Assembly: GCA_964501785.1 (NCBI GenBank)
Contig: CAZCUD010000006.1
Location: 173,894-237,893 of the forward strand
Direction of reading: 5' to 3'
From: DATBSK01 sp964501785
Lineage (GTDB): Bacteria; Actinomycetota; Acidimicrobiia; IMCC26256; PALSA-555
DNA length: 64,000 bases
Shown in pieces: positions 49,616 through 58,171 of the stretch. Position 1 is the stretch's first letter. Each line of letters starts with the position of its first letter. The translations under genes and the position numbers were made by a program. The notes beneath the pieces are model-generated. The model had not been told where the DNA came from, made no database searches, and worked only from the letters and a program-made list of their open reading frames with translations.

Positions 49616-51169
49616 GTGACCCTGCTCGAGATCAACGAGGTCGGCGTGCGCTTCGGCGGGCTCCAGGCGCTCGACGAGGTGACCTTCGGCGTCGAGGACG
49701 GCCGGGTCACCGGCCTCATCGGGCCGAACGGCGCCGGCAAGACGACGCTGTTCAACGTCATCACGGGGCTCCAGCCGCCGACCGCGGGTCAGGTCGTCAT
49801 CGGCGGCGAGGACATCACCCTCGCCAAGCCGCACGCACGAGCCCGCAAGGGCATCGGACGCACCTTCCAGCGGCTGGAGACCTTCGGCACGCTCACCGCG
49901 CGCGAGAACGTGCTCGTCGGTGCCGAGATGCGCAAGGGCTGGTCACGCGAGAAGTTCGACGTGCACGCGCTCGCCGACGAGCTCATCGACCGGGTGGGGC
50001 TGCGTTCGGTCGCCGACGAGAAGGTCGACAAGCTCGCCACCGGCACCGCCCGGCTGGTCGAGGTCGCCCGGGCCCTCGCCAGCAAGCCGCGCATCCTGCT
50101 CCTCGACGAGCCGTCGTCGGGACTGAACGAGAACGAGACCGGCGCGCTCGGTGCCCTGCTCAAGGACCTCACCGGCGACGGCCTCGCGGTGCTGCTCGTC
50201 GAGCACGACATGAGCTTCGTGATGGGCGTGTGCGACCACATCCACGTCCTCGACTTCGGGCGCCTCATCGCCGAGGGCAACCCGGCCGAGATCCAGGCCA
50301 ACCCCGACGTGCGCGCCGCGTACCTCGGCTCGAAGGACCACGGCGCGGCGAAGGACGGCGGCAAGGGCGAGGCCGCGGCCAAGGCCGCGGGCTCGGAGCC
50401 CGACCTCCCGGTCGTCACGATGCCGACGTCGAGCGAGAGCGCGGCGCCCGCCGCGCCACCCGCGTCCGGCGACGCGCTGGCGCTGCGCGACGTGCGCGCC
50501 GCGTACGGGATCATCGACGTGCTCCACGACGTCGACCTGACGTTGCCGGCTGGCTCGGTGTTCGCGCTGCTCGGGCCCAACGGTGCGGGCAAGTCGACGA
50601 CGCTCAAGGTCGCCAGCGGGTTGCTCAAGCCGACCGGCGGCACCGTCCACGTCTTCGGCGAGGAGGTGACCGGCAAGAGCGCCGACGCGATGGCGCGCGG
50701 TGGGGTGTGCCTCGTGCCCGAGGGGCGGGGCATCTTCCCCAACCTGACGGTGACCGAGAACCTCCGCATGGCCACCTACAGCGGCACCTCGTTCAAGACC
50801 GTCACCGAGCGCGCCTTCGAGCGGTTCCCGCGCCTGAAGGAGCGGCGCAAGCAGGTGGCCGGCACGCTCTCGGGTGGTGAGCAGCAGATGCTCTCCATGG
50901 CCCGGGCGCTGGCGACCGACCCCAAGGTGCTGCTGCTCGACGAGCTCTCGATGGGGCTCGCGCCGCTGATCGTCGAGGAGCTCTACGAGGTCGTGAAGCG
51001 CATCGCCGCCGACCAGGTCTCGATCCTGATCGTGGAGCAGTTCGCCCACGAGGTGCTGGGCGTCGCCGACACCGCGGCGATCATGCTCCACGGGAAGGTC
51101 GAGTTCATCGGCAAGCCGACGGAGGTGGGGGAGGCGCTCGACCGCGCCTACCTCGGCGGCGCGGTCTGA
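49616..51169 (+). CDS. fused branched-chain-type ABC ATPase (LivG-LivF)
   Basis: A 517-residue fusion of two ATPases. LivG half: Walker A GPNGAGKTT (about 37), Walker B ILLLDEPSSGL (about 162) but a degenerate signature, LATGTARLVEVARAL, in place of LSGGQ/LSYGQ. A Lys/Ala/Pro-rich linker (about 240-290) joins the LivF half: GPNGAGKST (about 322), LSGGEQQMLSMARAL (about 418) and VLLLDELSMGLAP. The consensus half-site pairing means that one composite ATP site is probably weak. It begins with GTG one base after the permease stop. Confidence 0.9.
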   Translation: MTLLEINEVGVRFGGLQALDEVTFGVEDGRVTGLIGPNGAGKTTLFNVITGLQPPTAGQVVIGGEDITLAKPHARARKGIGRTFQRLETFGTLTARENVLVGAEMRKGWSREKFDVHALADELIDRVGLRSVADEKVDKLATGTARLVEVARALASKPRILLLDEPSSGLNENETGALGALLKDLTGDGLAVLLVEHDMSFVMGVCDHIHVLDFGRLIAEGNPAEIQANPDVRAAYLGSKDHGAAKDGGKGEAAAKAAGSEPDLPVVTMPTSSESAAPAAPPASGDALALRDVRAAYGIIDVLHDVDLTLPAGSVFALLGPNGAGKSTTLKVASGLLKPTGGTVHVFGEEVTGKSADAMARGGVCLVPEGRGIFPNLTVTENLRMATYSGTSFKTVTERAFERFPRLKERRKQVAGTLSGGEQQMLSMARALATDPKVLLLDELSMGLAPLIVEELYEVVKRIAADQVSILIVEQFAHEVLGVADTAAIMLHGKVEFIGKPTEVGEALDRAYLGGAV

Positions 51170-51173
51170 TCGA

Positions 51174-52508
51174 TCAGGCCTTCGCTGCCCGCGGCGAGCC
51201 GGCCCGACCGGCCCGCAGACGCTCGTTCCGCTGGAGGCTCCAGAGCAGGACGGCACCCGCGTAGACCGCGCACACCGCGGCCCCGATGCCGAGCGCGAGC
51301 GGCGCGCCGCCGACGTCGGCGACCGCGCCCATCCAGATCCCCCCGAACGGGATGAGGCCGGCCCACGTCACGGTGAAGAGCGACATCATGCGCCCGCGCT
51401 TGTCGTCGTCGGACAGGTGCTGGAGCAGCGTGTTCAACGACGTGGTCGTGGAGAAGTAGCAGAACCCGACCAGCGCGAGCAGCCCGAGCGAGAGCTCCCA
51501 GGAGCGCGACAGCGCGAACGCGAGGGCCGCGACGCCGTAGACGAGGATCCACGCGGCCGCACCGCGCAGCGTCGGAACCGAGCGACGGAAGGCGGTCGAG
51601 AGCGCGCCGATGACCGCGCCGACGCCCGACGCGATGACGAGGTACGTGAAGTCGTCGCGCGGATGGTGCAGCACGTCGCTGGTGAACACCGGGTAGAGGG
51701 CGACCTGGGCGACGCCGAACATCGAGAAGACGCTCATCGTCACGAGCGCCGCGATGGCCGGTGGGCGCTCGCGGGCATGGCGCAGCCCCTGCTTCCAGCG
51801 CTCCCACGACGAGCCCTCCTCGGTGGTGTCGAGGCGGCTCGAGAGGCGGATCGGGAGCAGGGTCAGGACCATCGCGAGGTTGCTCGCGGCGTAGATCGCG
51901 AACGCCCACCCCGCACCCCAGGCGGCCAGGATCGGCGCCGCGAGCGCGGGACCGGCGATCCGCGACAGGTTGTTGCCGGCGCTCTGGATCGAGATCGCGC
52001 TCGCGAGGTCGTCGCTGGGCACCGCGTTCGCGGTCGCGGCCTGCTGGGCGGGCGCCATGAACGCGAACATCGTGCCGATCAGGAACCCGAACGCGGCCAG
52101 CACGGCCGCGTTCTCGAGCTCGGCGAGCACGAGCGCCGCGAGGATCGTCGCGAGGATCCCCACGAGCGAACGGGTGACGATGAGCAGGTGCTTGCGGTCG
52201 ACGCGGTCCGCGATCACGCCCGCGGCCGGCGCGAACAGCAGCATCGGCAGGAACGTCGTGAAGAACAGGATGCCGAGCCACAGCGAGGAGTTGTCGGTGA
52301 CCCGGGCCATCTCCGACTGGAGGGAGATGTGGCTGATCCAGAAGCCGAGGTCGCCGATCGCGTAGGCGGAGAAGAGGAGGCGGAACTCGCGCCGGCGCAG
52401 CGCCCGGAACGGCTGGCGCTGCGCGGTGACGACCGGCTCGCCGATGCTGGGGCCGGGGAGGCCGGCCTCGTCCTCCGAGAGCGGGGGGACGGGAGCGATG
52501 TCGCTCAC
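51174..52508 (-). CDS. MFS transporter (EntS/MFS_3-like)
   Basis: A 444-residue membrane protein of about 12 segments: FRLLFSAYAIGDLGFWISHI (about 39-58), then a motif-A-like GVIADRVDRKHLLIVTR (about 93-109), and a Ser/Thr-rich central loop (SSRLDTTEEGSSWERW). The family includes siderophore and small-molecule exporters. GTG 52508 lies 4 bp after the upstream SDR stop, so the two genes form an operon. Confidence 0.85.
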   Translation of the reverse strand: MSDIAPVPPLSEDEAGLPGPSIGEPVVTAQRQPFRALRRREFRLLFSAYAIGDLGFWISHISLQSEMARVTDNSSLWLGILFFTTFLPMLLFAPAAGVIADRVDRKHLLIVTRSLVGILATILAALVLAELENAAVLAAFGFLIGTMFAFMAPAQQAATANAVPSDDLASAISIQSAGNNLSRIAGPALAAPILAAWGAGWAFAIYAASNLAMVLTLLPIRLSSRLDTTEEGSSWERWKQGLRHARERPPAIAALVTMSVFSMFGVAQVALYPVFTSDVLHHPRDDFTYLVIASGVGAVIGALSTAFRRSVPTLRGAAAWILVYGVAALAFALSRSWELSLGLLALVGFCYFSTTTSLNTLLQHLSDDDKRGRMMSLFTVTWAGLIPFGGIWMGAVADVGGAPLALGIGAAVCAVYAGAVLLWSLQRNERLRAGRAGSPRAAKA

Positions 52509-52512
52509 GGCG

Positions 52513-53316
52513 TCACGGCGTGTAGGTGCCGTCCTCGTGGCGGACCCAGCCCGACGCGGCGTGGCTGCCGCCGTCGACGTGCACGACGGTGCCCGTGACG
52601 AAGCGGGAGAGGTCGCTCGCGAGGAAGACGACGGGCCCGGCGCAGTCGTCGATCTCGCCCCACCCGAGGGGGACCTTCGCGCCGTAGGCCTCGCGCGCAC
52701 CCTGGCTGGAGGCGTCGGCGAGCCCCTCGTCGCCGGGCGTCGGGATCGCGTCGGGCGCGATCACGTTGACCCGGATGCCGCGCGGGGCGAGCTCGAGGGC
52801 GAGCGTCTTGGTGAGGTTCTCCACCGCGGCCTTCATCGCCGCGTAGATGCCGAACCCGGGTGCCGCCCGTGACGCCTCGATCGACGTGACGTTGACGATC
52901 GAGCCGCCCTCGCCCATCAGCGGGCTGCAGGCGCGCACGAAGTTGGTGACGCTGGTGAAGTTCTCGTCGACGAGCGAGCGCTGTCCCTTGAGGTTGGTGT
53001 CGAGGAACGACGCGTGGAAGCCGCCGCCCGCGTTGTTGACGAGCACGTCGAGGCGGCCGTAGGCATCGCCGAGCTCGCCGACCCATGCGTCGACGGCCTC
53101 CGTGTCGCGCACGTCGAGGAGCCCGGTGACGCAGCGACGCCCGAGGCCTTCGACGGTCGATGCCGTCTCGGCCATGCCGTCGCCATCGCGGTCGCAGATC
53201 GCCAGGTCGGCGCCGTACTGGGCCAGCGCGAGTGCCGCACCCTGCCCGATGCCCCGGGCCGCACCCGTGACGAGTGCGACCTTCCCTGCCAACGACGCCG
53301 CGTCCGGACCGATCAC
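52513..53316 (-). CDS. SDR family oxidoreductase
   Basis: A 267-residue classical SDR: TGAARGIGQGAALALA (about 17-32), NNAGGG near 93, catalytic Ser in VTSIEA (about 145) and YAAMK (about 158). It has a leaderless GTG start (TAGGGT, 6 nt spacing) and is followed by the MFS gene. The C-terminal GWVRHEDGTYTP tail is a form I see in actinobacterial SDRs of unknown substrate. Confidence 0.88.
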   Translation of the reverse strand: MIGPDAASLAGKVALVTGAARGIGQGAALALAQYGADLAICDRDGDGMAETASTVEGLGRRCVTGLLDVRDTEAVDAWVGELGDAYGRLDVLVNNAGGGFHASFLDTNLKGQRSLVDENFTSVTNFVRACSPLMGEGGSIVNVTSIEASRAAPGFGIYAAMKAAVENLTKTLALELAPRGIRVNVIAPDAIPTPGDEGLADASSQGAREAYGAKVPLGWGEIDDCAGPVVFLASDLSRFVTGTVVHVDGGSHAASGWVRHEDGTYTP

Positions 53317-53322
53317 GCGCCA

Positions 53323-53357
53323 ACCCTACGTGGTCGTCGGAGAGGTCGGCCTACGCT
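53323..53357. promoter_or_regulatory. divergent leaderless promoters
   Basis: TAGGGT on the minus strand (53328-53323) is 6 nt from GTG 53316. TACGCT on the plus strand (53352-53357) is 8 nt from ATG 53366. Confidence 0.45.
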
Positions 53358-53365
53358 GCCGGGCG

Positions 53366-53683
53366 ATGTTCGTGCAGGTCGACCTCGCCCCGACTCCGCC
53401 GGTCGTGACCCTCGAAGAGCCCGACGACACGAAGCGCTTCCAGGTGACGGTCGTCGGTGGCGACGGCGTCGGCATGGTCTTCGGGGCGCTCGTCGACGCG
53501 GCCGCCGGCCGCCTCGAGGGCGACGACGCGTGGATCGCGGTCGACGCGGTCCGCCGGATGGCCGCCGGACGCGTCGGGCCCGAGTGGGACGCTGACTTCG
53601 ACGCGATGCTCGCCTACGCGCGCACGAAGGGCTGGCTCGACGACACCGGCAGCGCCATCAAGGCCCACGTCGAGTGGGCCTGA
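53366..53683 (+). CDS. small hypothetical protein
   Basis: A 105-residue acidic protein: beta strands in FVQVDLAPTPPVVTLEE and FQVTVVGGDGVGMVFGALVDAAA, then helices with WIAVDAVRRMAAGRV. I do not recognise a family. Start and frame are supported by the leaderless TACGCT 8 nt upstream and by coding-like composition. Repeat copy B follows the stop. Confidence 0.6.
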   Translation: MFVQVDLAPTPPVVTLEEPDDTKRFQVTVVGGDGVGMVFGALVDAAAGRLEGDDAWIAVDAVRRMAAGRVGPEWDADFDAMLAYARTKGWLDDTGSAIKAHVEWA

Positions 53684-53719
53684 TCCTCCACCCCTCTCAT
53701 GGGTTCACCCCCACGTGCG

Positions 53720-53760
53720 TTGGAGGGCTCAACGACGACCTGTGTCGCTGAGCCTTCCAA
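53720..53760. repeat. 41-bp palindromic intergenic repeat, copy B
   Basis: Opens TTGGAGGGCTC and closes CTGAGCCTTCCAA, with the same length as copies A and C. It lies between the convergent genes at 53366 and 53785, and could also act as a terminator. Confidence 0.7.
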
Positions 53761-53784
53761 CCGACCGAGTCTCTTGCCGACACA

Positions 53785-55005
53785 TCACGGGGAGGCGGCC
53801 CAGAAGCCGGCGAGCTTGGCGGCGGCCGCGAGGTAGAGGCGTGCGTGGTCCCGATCGAAGGCGGCCGCGTCGAGGCAGGCGAGCGTGTACTTGGCGTAGT
53901 GGGCGTCGGGGTGCACAGCCGCGCGGGCGCTCAGCTCGGTGACGACTCGTGAGAGCGCGGGAGCCGGCGCGTGCCACGCGGCCGCCGCGGCGACGTCCGG
54001 CCCGGCGGCGATCGCGCGCGTCAGGTCGATCTCCGGGTCGGGCGGCGACGCCTCGGAGAGCGGTCGCTGCGCCATCGCGGCCCGGAAGCCGACGACGTAC
54101 GTGGAGGCCACGGCGAGCGCGATGCGCGGCTCGAGGACGTCGGCGAGGCCGAGCACGGCCTGGGGCATCGTGAGGCAGTGGGTCCAGCCGTAGGGGGCGT
54201 GGTCGGTGGGCTCGTCGAGCATCGACCACGCCGCGGCTCGGAGGACGACACGAGCGCCCTCGTCGACGGCGACGCCCGCGGTCGGGCCGCGGAGCAGCTC
54301 GGCCGCGATCCCGCTCGACTCGGCCTGTGACATCACGGGATGGATGAAGGCGCTCCCCGGGAGTCCGAGCCGTGGGGTCGCGGCCAGTGCTCCGCGCAGC
54401 GCATCGGCGGGGATCCGGCGTGCCCGCGCGCGGCGGTGGTGCCAGGAGAGCCGCCAGTCGGGCTGCCGGGCGAGCTCGCGCACGAGCGGACGGACGAGCT
54501 CGAGCGTCAGCTCTCCACGCGGCGCGACGCGGGGCAGCTGGTACAGGAAGATCGGCGCGTGGGCGGCGGCGGCGAGCCGGTCGACGACGACCGGCGCGAG
54601 CACGGCGCGCAGCTCCGGTCCGGTCGCGACGCGCGCGAGAGCCGACGCGGTGACGTCGACGTCGTCGAGCTCGCCCGCGTCGATCGCGGTGGCGAGCTCG
54701 GCGGCCACGGCCGCGGGCGACCCGGCTGCGCCGGCGCGGTGCTCGGGCTCGTCGACGGGAGGCCCGAAAGCCTCGTACCCGGTGGCGATGTCCTCGATCC
54801 GGGCTCGGGCCTCGTCGCGCGCCGACTCGTCGACCCGGGGGAGCAGGGCGCTTCGCGCGGCGAGCTCGAGCGGTGCGTGGAGCACGAAGGAGTCGGCGGG
54901 ATCGCGACGGGGACGTCGGATCCGGTCGGCCACCTCGGCGACCAGCGCGACGTCGGAGCCTGCTTCGGTGCCGGCGAGGACCGGCGGGGTCTCGGTGCTG
55001 GGCAT
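53785..55005 (-). CDS. conserved-looking hypothetical protein, regulated
   Basis: A 406-residue, largely helical soluble protein rich in Ala, Arg and His. Notable strings are HAPIFLYQLPRVA (about 146), LSWHHRRARARR (about 190), YGWTHCLTMPQAVLGL (about 275) and DAHYAKYTLACLDAA (about 370); their conserved His residues could be catalytic or metal-binding. I cannot assign a family. ATG 55005 is preferred because TACGGT ends 7 nt upstream, and a palindromic operator overlaps its -35. Confidence 0.65.
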   Translation of the reverse strand: MPSTETPPVLAGTEAGSDVALVAEVADRIRRPRRDPADSFVLHAPLELAARSALLPRVDESARDEARARIEDIATGYEAFGPPVDEPEHRAGAAGSPAAVAAELATAIDAGELDDVDVTASALARVATGPELRAVLAPVVVDRLAAAAHAPIFLYQLPRVAPRGELTLELVRPLVRELARQPDWRLSWHHRRARARRIPADALRGALAATPRLGLPGSAFIHPVMSQAESSGIAAELLRGPTAGVAVDEGARVVLRAAAWSMLDEPTDHAPYGWTHCLTMPQAVLGLADVLEPRIALAVASTYVVGFRAAMAQRPLSEASPPDPEIDLTRAIAAGPDVAAAAAWHAPAPALSRVVTELSARAAVHPDAHYAKYTLACLDAAAFDRDHARLYLAAAAKLAGFWAASP

Positions 55006-55012
55006 GGCCCGC

Positions 55013-55041
55013 ACCGTAGGACTTCAAGTTCACTCGAAGTC
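55013..55041 (-). promoter_or_regulatory. operator TTCNAGTNNACTNGAA with promoter
   Basis: A 22-bp inverted repeat (55020-55041) has the core TTCNAGTNNACTNGAA flanked by GAC/GTC. On the minus strand GACTTC acts as -35, 17 nt from TACGGT (55018-55013), which is 7 nt from ATG 55005. Confidence 0.55.
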
Positions 55042-55062
55042 AAGCACCGACCGTCCTGCGCC

Positions 55063-56010
55063 TCAGCAGAAGACGACGGCGCCGTCGAGGACGCCGTGGT
55101 CGAAGACCTCGACCGCCACGGCCGTGCCGGGCGCGAGGACGTCGTCGTCGGCGAGCTCCTCGTGGCCGAGCCCCGTGCCGTCGACGCGCACGTCGGGGCG
55201 GCGGAGCTCCGCGACGGACGTCCCGGGCGTACACCGCTCGACGACCGATGCGAGCAGCGGGGCGCGCACCGGCGCACCTCCACACACCAGCGTCCGGGTG
55301 ACCAGGCCCTCGTAGCCGGCGAGGATGACGCCCGCTCGCACGTGGACCCGGTCACCCGCGCGCACCGCTCGCTCCGTCGCGAACGTGCGCGGCGGCGCCC
55401 CGGCCTCGGCCACGCAGAAGCTGCCCTCGAGCGCGGGGGCGGTCAGGCCGGCCCGGGTCATCGCTTCCTCGAAGCAGCCGAGGAGATCGACCTCGCGCAC
55501 GCCCGGCGCGAGCGCGTCGACGACCGACCGCAGCGCGCCTTCGGCGGCGTCGACGGCGGCCTCGATCGCGGCGATCTCGTCGGGGTCCTTCGTGCGCCGC
55601 CGGACGCGCAGGATCGACTCGGCGTCGACGAGCTCGACGCCGGGCAGGGCCGAGCCGAGCAGCCGCTCGAAGGCCGGCGTCATCCCGTCGGTGCCGACCC
55701 GACGCGCGTCGGCGACTCCGGGGATCGCCGTGAGCGCCCGGAGCATCTCGGCCGGGTTCCACGAGATCGGGTACAGACGCTCGACGCCCAGGTCAGGCGG
55801 CAGGCCGTCGTCGGTGATCGACAGCAGGTGCACGTCGCCCGTCGTCGCGGGCAGCACGCACCCGGGGGCGAACGGCCGGGTCCCCGCCAGCCAGAGCCGC
55901 TCCGCGCCCGAGACGTAGCGGGCGTTCGCCTCGCGACCGAGCAGCAACACGTCGATCTCGGCCGCGCGCATCGCGTCGACGACGCGCGCCCGCCGGTGCG
56001 CCGTGCTCAC
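55063..56010 (-). CDS. M24 peptidase-fold protein with degenerate metal site
   Basis: A 315-residue creatinase/Xaa-Pro-peptidase-fold protein with the N-terminal domain and a pita-bread C-terminal domain. The metal-ligand Asp pair expected in VxVDxG and GYxSDxTRT reads VHVRAGV and GYEGLVTRT, so both are lost. GTGLGHEE keeps a His, and VEVFDHG keeps one Glu. It is unlikely to bind two metals. GTG 56010 overlaps the stop of the intact M24 gene by 4 bp, which suggests a heterodimer. Confidence 0.75.
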   Translation of the reverse strand: MSTAHRRARVVDAMRAAEIDVLLLGREANARYVSGAERLWLAGTRPFAPGCVLPATTGDVHLLSITDDGLPPDLGVERLYPISWNPAEMLRALTAIPGVADARRVGTDGMTPAFERLLGSALPGVELVDAESILRVRRRTKDPDEIAAIEAAVDAAEGALRSVVDALAPGVREVDLLGCFEEAMTRAGLTAPALEGSFCVAEAGAPPRTFATERAVRAGDRVHVRAGVILAGYEGLVTRTLVCGGAPVRAPLLASVVERCTPGTSVAELRRPDVRVDGTGLGHEELADDDVLAPGTAVAVEVFDHGVLDGAVVFC

Positions 56011-57194
56011 TCCCAGCCCTCCCAGGCGAGCGCGGACAGCGACTCCCAGCCGTCCTCGGTGACGGCGACGATCTGCTCCGCCCGGAACCCGTGCGCACCG
56101 TCGTCCCAGACGACCGGCTCGAGGACCAGCACCATGCCGGGGGCGAGGACGACGCCCTCGTCGAACGCGTCGCCGAGGTCGGTGCCGACGAACGGCGCCT
56201 CGGCGCTGTCGGTGCCGGTGCCGTGGGCGAGGTACAGGTGGGAGAGCCACGGGCGCCGCCCGCCCGATGCCGCCGCCTCGGCGGCCCGGGTGAGGTCGCG
56301 GGCGGCCGCTCCGGGGCGGGTGACGGCGAGCGTGGCGTCGACGACGTCGCGCCAGCGCCGGCACTGCGCGCGGCGGCGGGCGTCCGGCGGCTCGTCCACG
56401 ATCCACGTGTGGCCGTAGTCGGACATGTAGCCGGCGAACGAGAGCCCGTTGTCGACCCAGACCACGTCGCCGCGCTCGAAGCCGCGGTCGGTGGTGACGG
56501 TCGGGAACACCACGTCGCCGGTGACGCTCGCCGGACCCGCGGCGATCGAGCGCGGCATGACCTGCCAGATCGGGTCGACGTTGTTGGCCGTCGCCCCGCG
56601 CGCGAACGCCTCCCGCAGGAAGCGACCCGTCAGCTCGGTGCCGCGCGTGCCTGCGTGGACCGACGGCCTGATGGCGGCGATCGCGGCCTCGTTGACCTCC
56701 TGGGCCCGGCGGATGCACGCGAGCTCGTCGACGGTCTTGACGACCTTCGCGGCGCCGATCGCCGGGCCGGCGTCCGACCACCCCCGGCCCCGGTCAGCCA
56801 GACCGGCGCGCAACGGCATGGTCAGCTCGTCCACCGCCAGGGTGGCATCCGCCGCGACGAGGTCGGCGAGGTCGTCGAGCAGCGAGCCGACCCCCGGGTC
56901 GAGGTCGAGCGCGAGGCCGGCGTGGACGTGCGCGGCCGGGAGCTCGGGCGGCGCCCCCTCGGGGTGCCAGGTCCACAGGTGCGGCGGCGACCCGTCTGCG
57001 GCGACGAGGGCGACCGACCGGCGGTGCATGGCACGTCCCTGGTCGGCCGCCGGCACCCGCGCGCCCGTCGCGTATCCCACGTTTGACTGGCCGAGCAGCA
57101 GCAGCGCGTCGAGCCCCGCATCGCGCATCGCGGTGACGAGGCGGGCGTGGCGCTCGCGTCGCATCCGCCCGAGGTCGGGCGTCGCGTCGCGCAC
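56007..57194 (-). CDS. M24 metallopeptidase (Xaa-Pro peptidase-like)
   Basis: A 395-residue enzyme with all five metal ligands visible: VDNGLSF (Asp, about 223), YMSDYGHTW (Asp, about 235), AHGTGTDSAEAP (His, about 310), VLVLEPVVWDDG (Glu, about 345) and FRAEQIV (Glu, about 360). Dimetal aminopeptidase or related hydrolase activity is expected. It follows an F420 enzyme by 12 bp and precedes the degenerate paralogue in one operon. Confidence 0.87.
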   Translation of the reverse strand: MRDATPDLGRMRRERHARLVTAMRDAGLDALLLLGQSNVGYATGARVPAADQGRAMHRRSVALVAADGSPPHLWTWHPEGAPPELPAAHVHAGLALDLDPGVGSLLDDLADLVAADATLAVDELTMPLRAGLADRGRGWSDAGPAIGAAKVVKTVDELACIRRAQEVNEAAIAAIRPSVHAGTRGTELTGRFLREAFARGATANNVDPIWQVMPRSIAAGPASVTGDVVFPTVTTDRGFERGDVVWVDNGLSFAGYMSDYGHTWIVDEPPDARRRAQCRRWRDVVDATLAVTRPGAAARDLTRAAEAAASGGRRPWLSHLYLAHGTGTDSAEAPFVGTDLGDAFDEGVVLAPGMVLVLEPVVWDDGAHGFRAEQIVAVTEDGWESLSALAWEGWE

Positions 57195-57206
57195 GGCGAG
57201 GTGCGC

Positions 57207-58154
57207 CTACCGGGCGAGGTGCGGCGCGACGTCGGCGTGGAAGGCCGACATCTGGTCGAGCAGCTCGTCGAGCGACCGATTGCGGAAGCGCACCTGGAGG
57301 TGGCTCACGCCCATCTTCCCGAACTCGTTGAGTCGCTCGACGAGGAGGTCGGGCGACCCGGACAGGGTCTGGTCGCCGACGTCCCACCCCGGGTCGCCCA
57401 CGTAGAGGAACTCGGTGATCGTCCCGAGGTCGATCGGTTCGTCGCCCATCGCCTGCTTGCGCTCCTCGAGCAGGAAGGCGATCTGGGCCGGCATCTCGTC
57501 GCGGGGTGTGCCCTGGGGAAGCCAGCCGTCACCCTTGCGGGCCGCGCGGCGCAGCGCCGCCTTCGAAGAGCCCCCGACCCAGATCGGCAGCCGGTCCTGC
57601 ACCGGCCGGGGTGCGAGGCCGGCGTCGACGATGTGGCCGTAGCGGGGCGAGTCGATGTCGGGGTACTCGTCGGTGAGCGCGGCGCGCACGACGTCGATGG
57701 CGTCGTCGGTCACCCGGCCCCGCTCGGCGAAGTCGAGGCCGAGGAGGTCGAACTCGCCCTCGAGGTGTCCGGCGCCGACCCCGAGGATCGCCCGGCCGCC
57801 GGAGAGCTCGTCGAGCGTCATGAACGACTTGGCCGTGTGCAGCGGGTGCCGGTAGCTCAGGACGTAGACGTGCGACATCACGCGCACGCGCTCGGTCAGC
57901 GCAGCGATCCAGCCGAGCGTCGCGACCGTGTCGTACCAGGTGGTCGCCATGTGCGCGTCGAGGGGCTTGGTGACCGCGAGGTGGTCGCACACCGCCACGT
58001 AGAAGAACCCGGTCGCGTCCGCGTGCTGCACCAGGCGGCGCAGCTCGGCCGCGCCCGCGTCGGCCTCCCAGTCCTCGACGAAGGTCTTCGACTTCGCCTG
58101 GATCTGCAGCTGCATCCCGTACGCGAGCTGTCCGTCGGGGACGATCGTGCTCAT
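57207..58154 (-). CDS. LLM-class F420-dependent oxidoreductase
   Basis: A 315-residue luciferase-like enzyme: YGMQLQIQAKSKTF at the N-terminus, VAVCDHLAVTKPLDA (about 50), VMSHVYVLSYRHPLHTAKSF (about 86-105), GRAILGVGAGHLEGEFDLLG (about 113-132) and LPIWVGGSSKAALRRAARKG (about 190-209). Its start (MSTIVPDG, ATG 58154) lies 17 bp beyond the esterase stop, so it is in the same operon. Confidence 0.87.
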   Translation of the reverse strand: MSTIVPDGQLAYGMQLQIQAKSKTFVEDWEADAGAAELRRLVQHADATGFFYVAVCDHLAVTKPLDAHMATTWYDTVATLGWIAALTERVRVMSHVYVLSYRHPLHTAKSFMTLDELSGGRAILGVGAGHLEGEFDLLGLDFAERGRVTDDAIDVVRAALTDEYPDIDSPRYGHIVDAGLAPRPVQDRLPIWVGGSSKAALRRAARKGDGWLPQGTPRDEMPAQIAFLLEERKQAMGDEPIDLGTITEFLYVGDPGWDVGDQTLSGSPDLLVERLNEFGKMGVSHLQVRFRNRSLDELLDQMSAFHADVAPHLAR

Positions 58155-58171
58155 GCCCTCGGTCTCCTGGC

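Noticed and set aside
47248..49764. An 838-residue minus-strand open frame opposite the permease
   Set aside because: The composition is Asp/Arg/His-rich with no motifs, while the plus-strand permease has clear membrane segments and LivH/LivM motifs.
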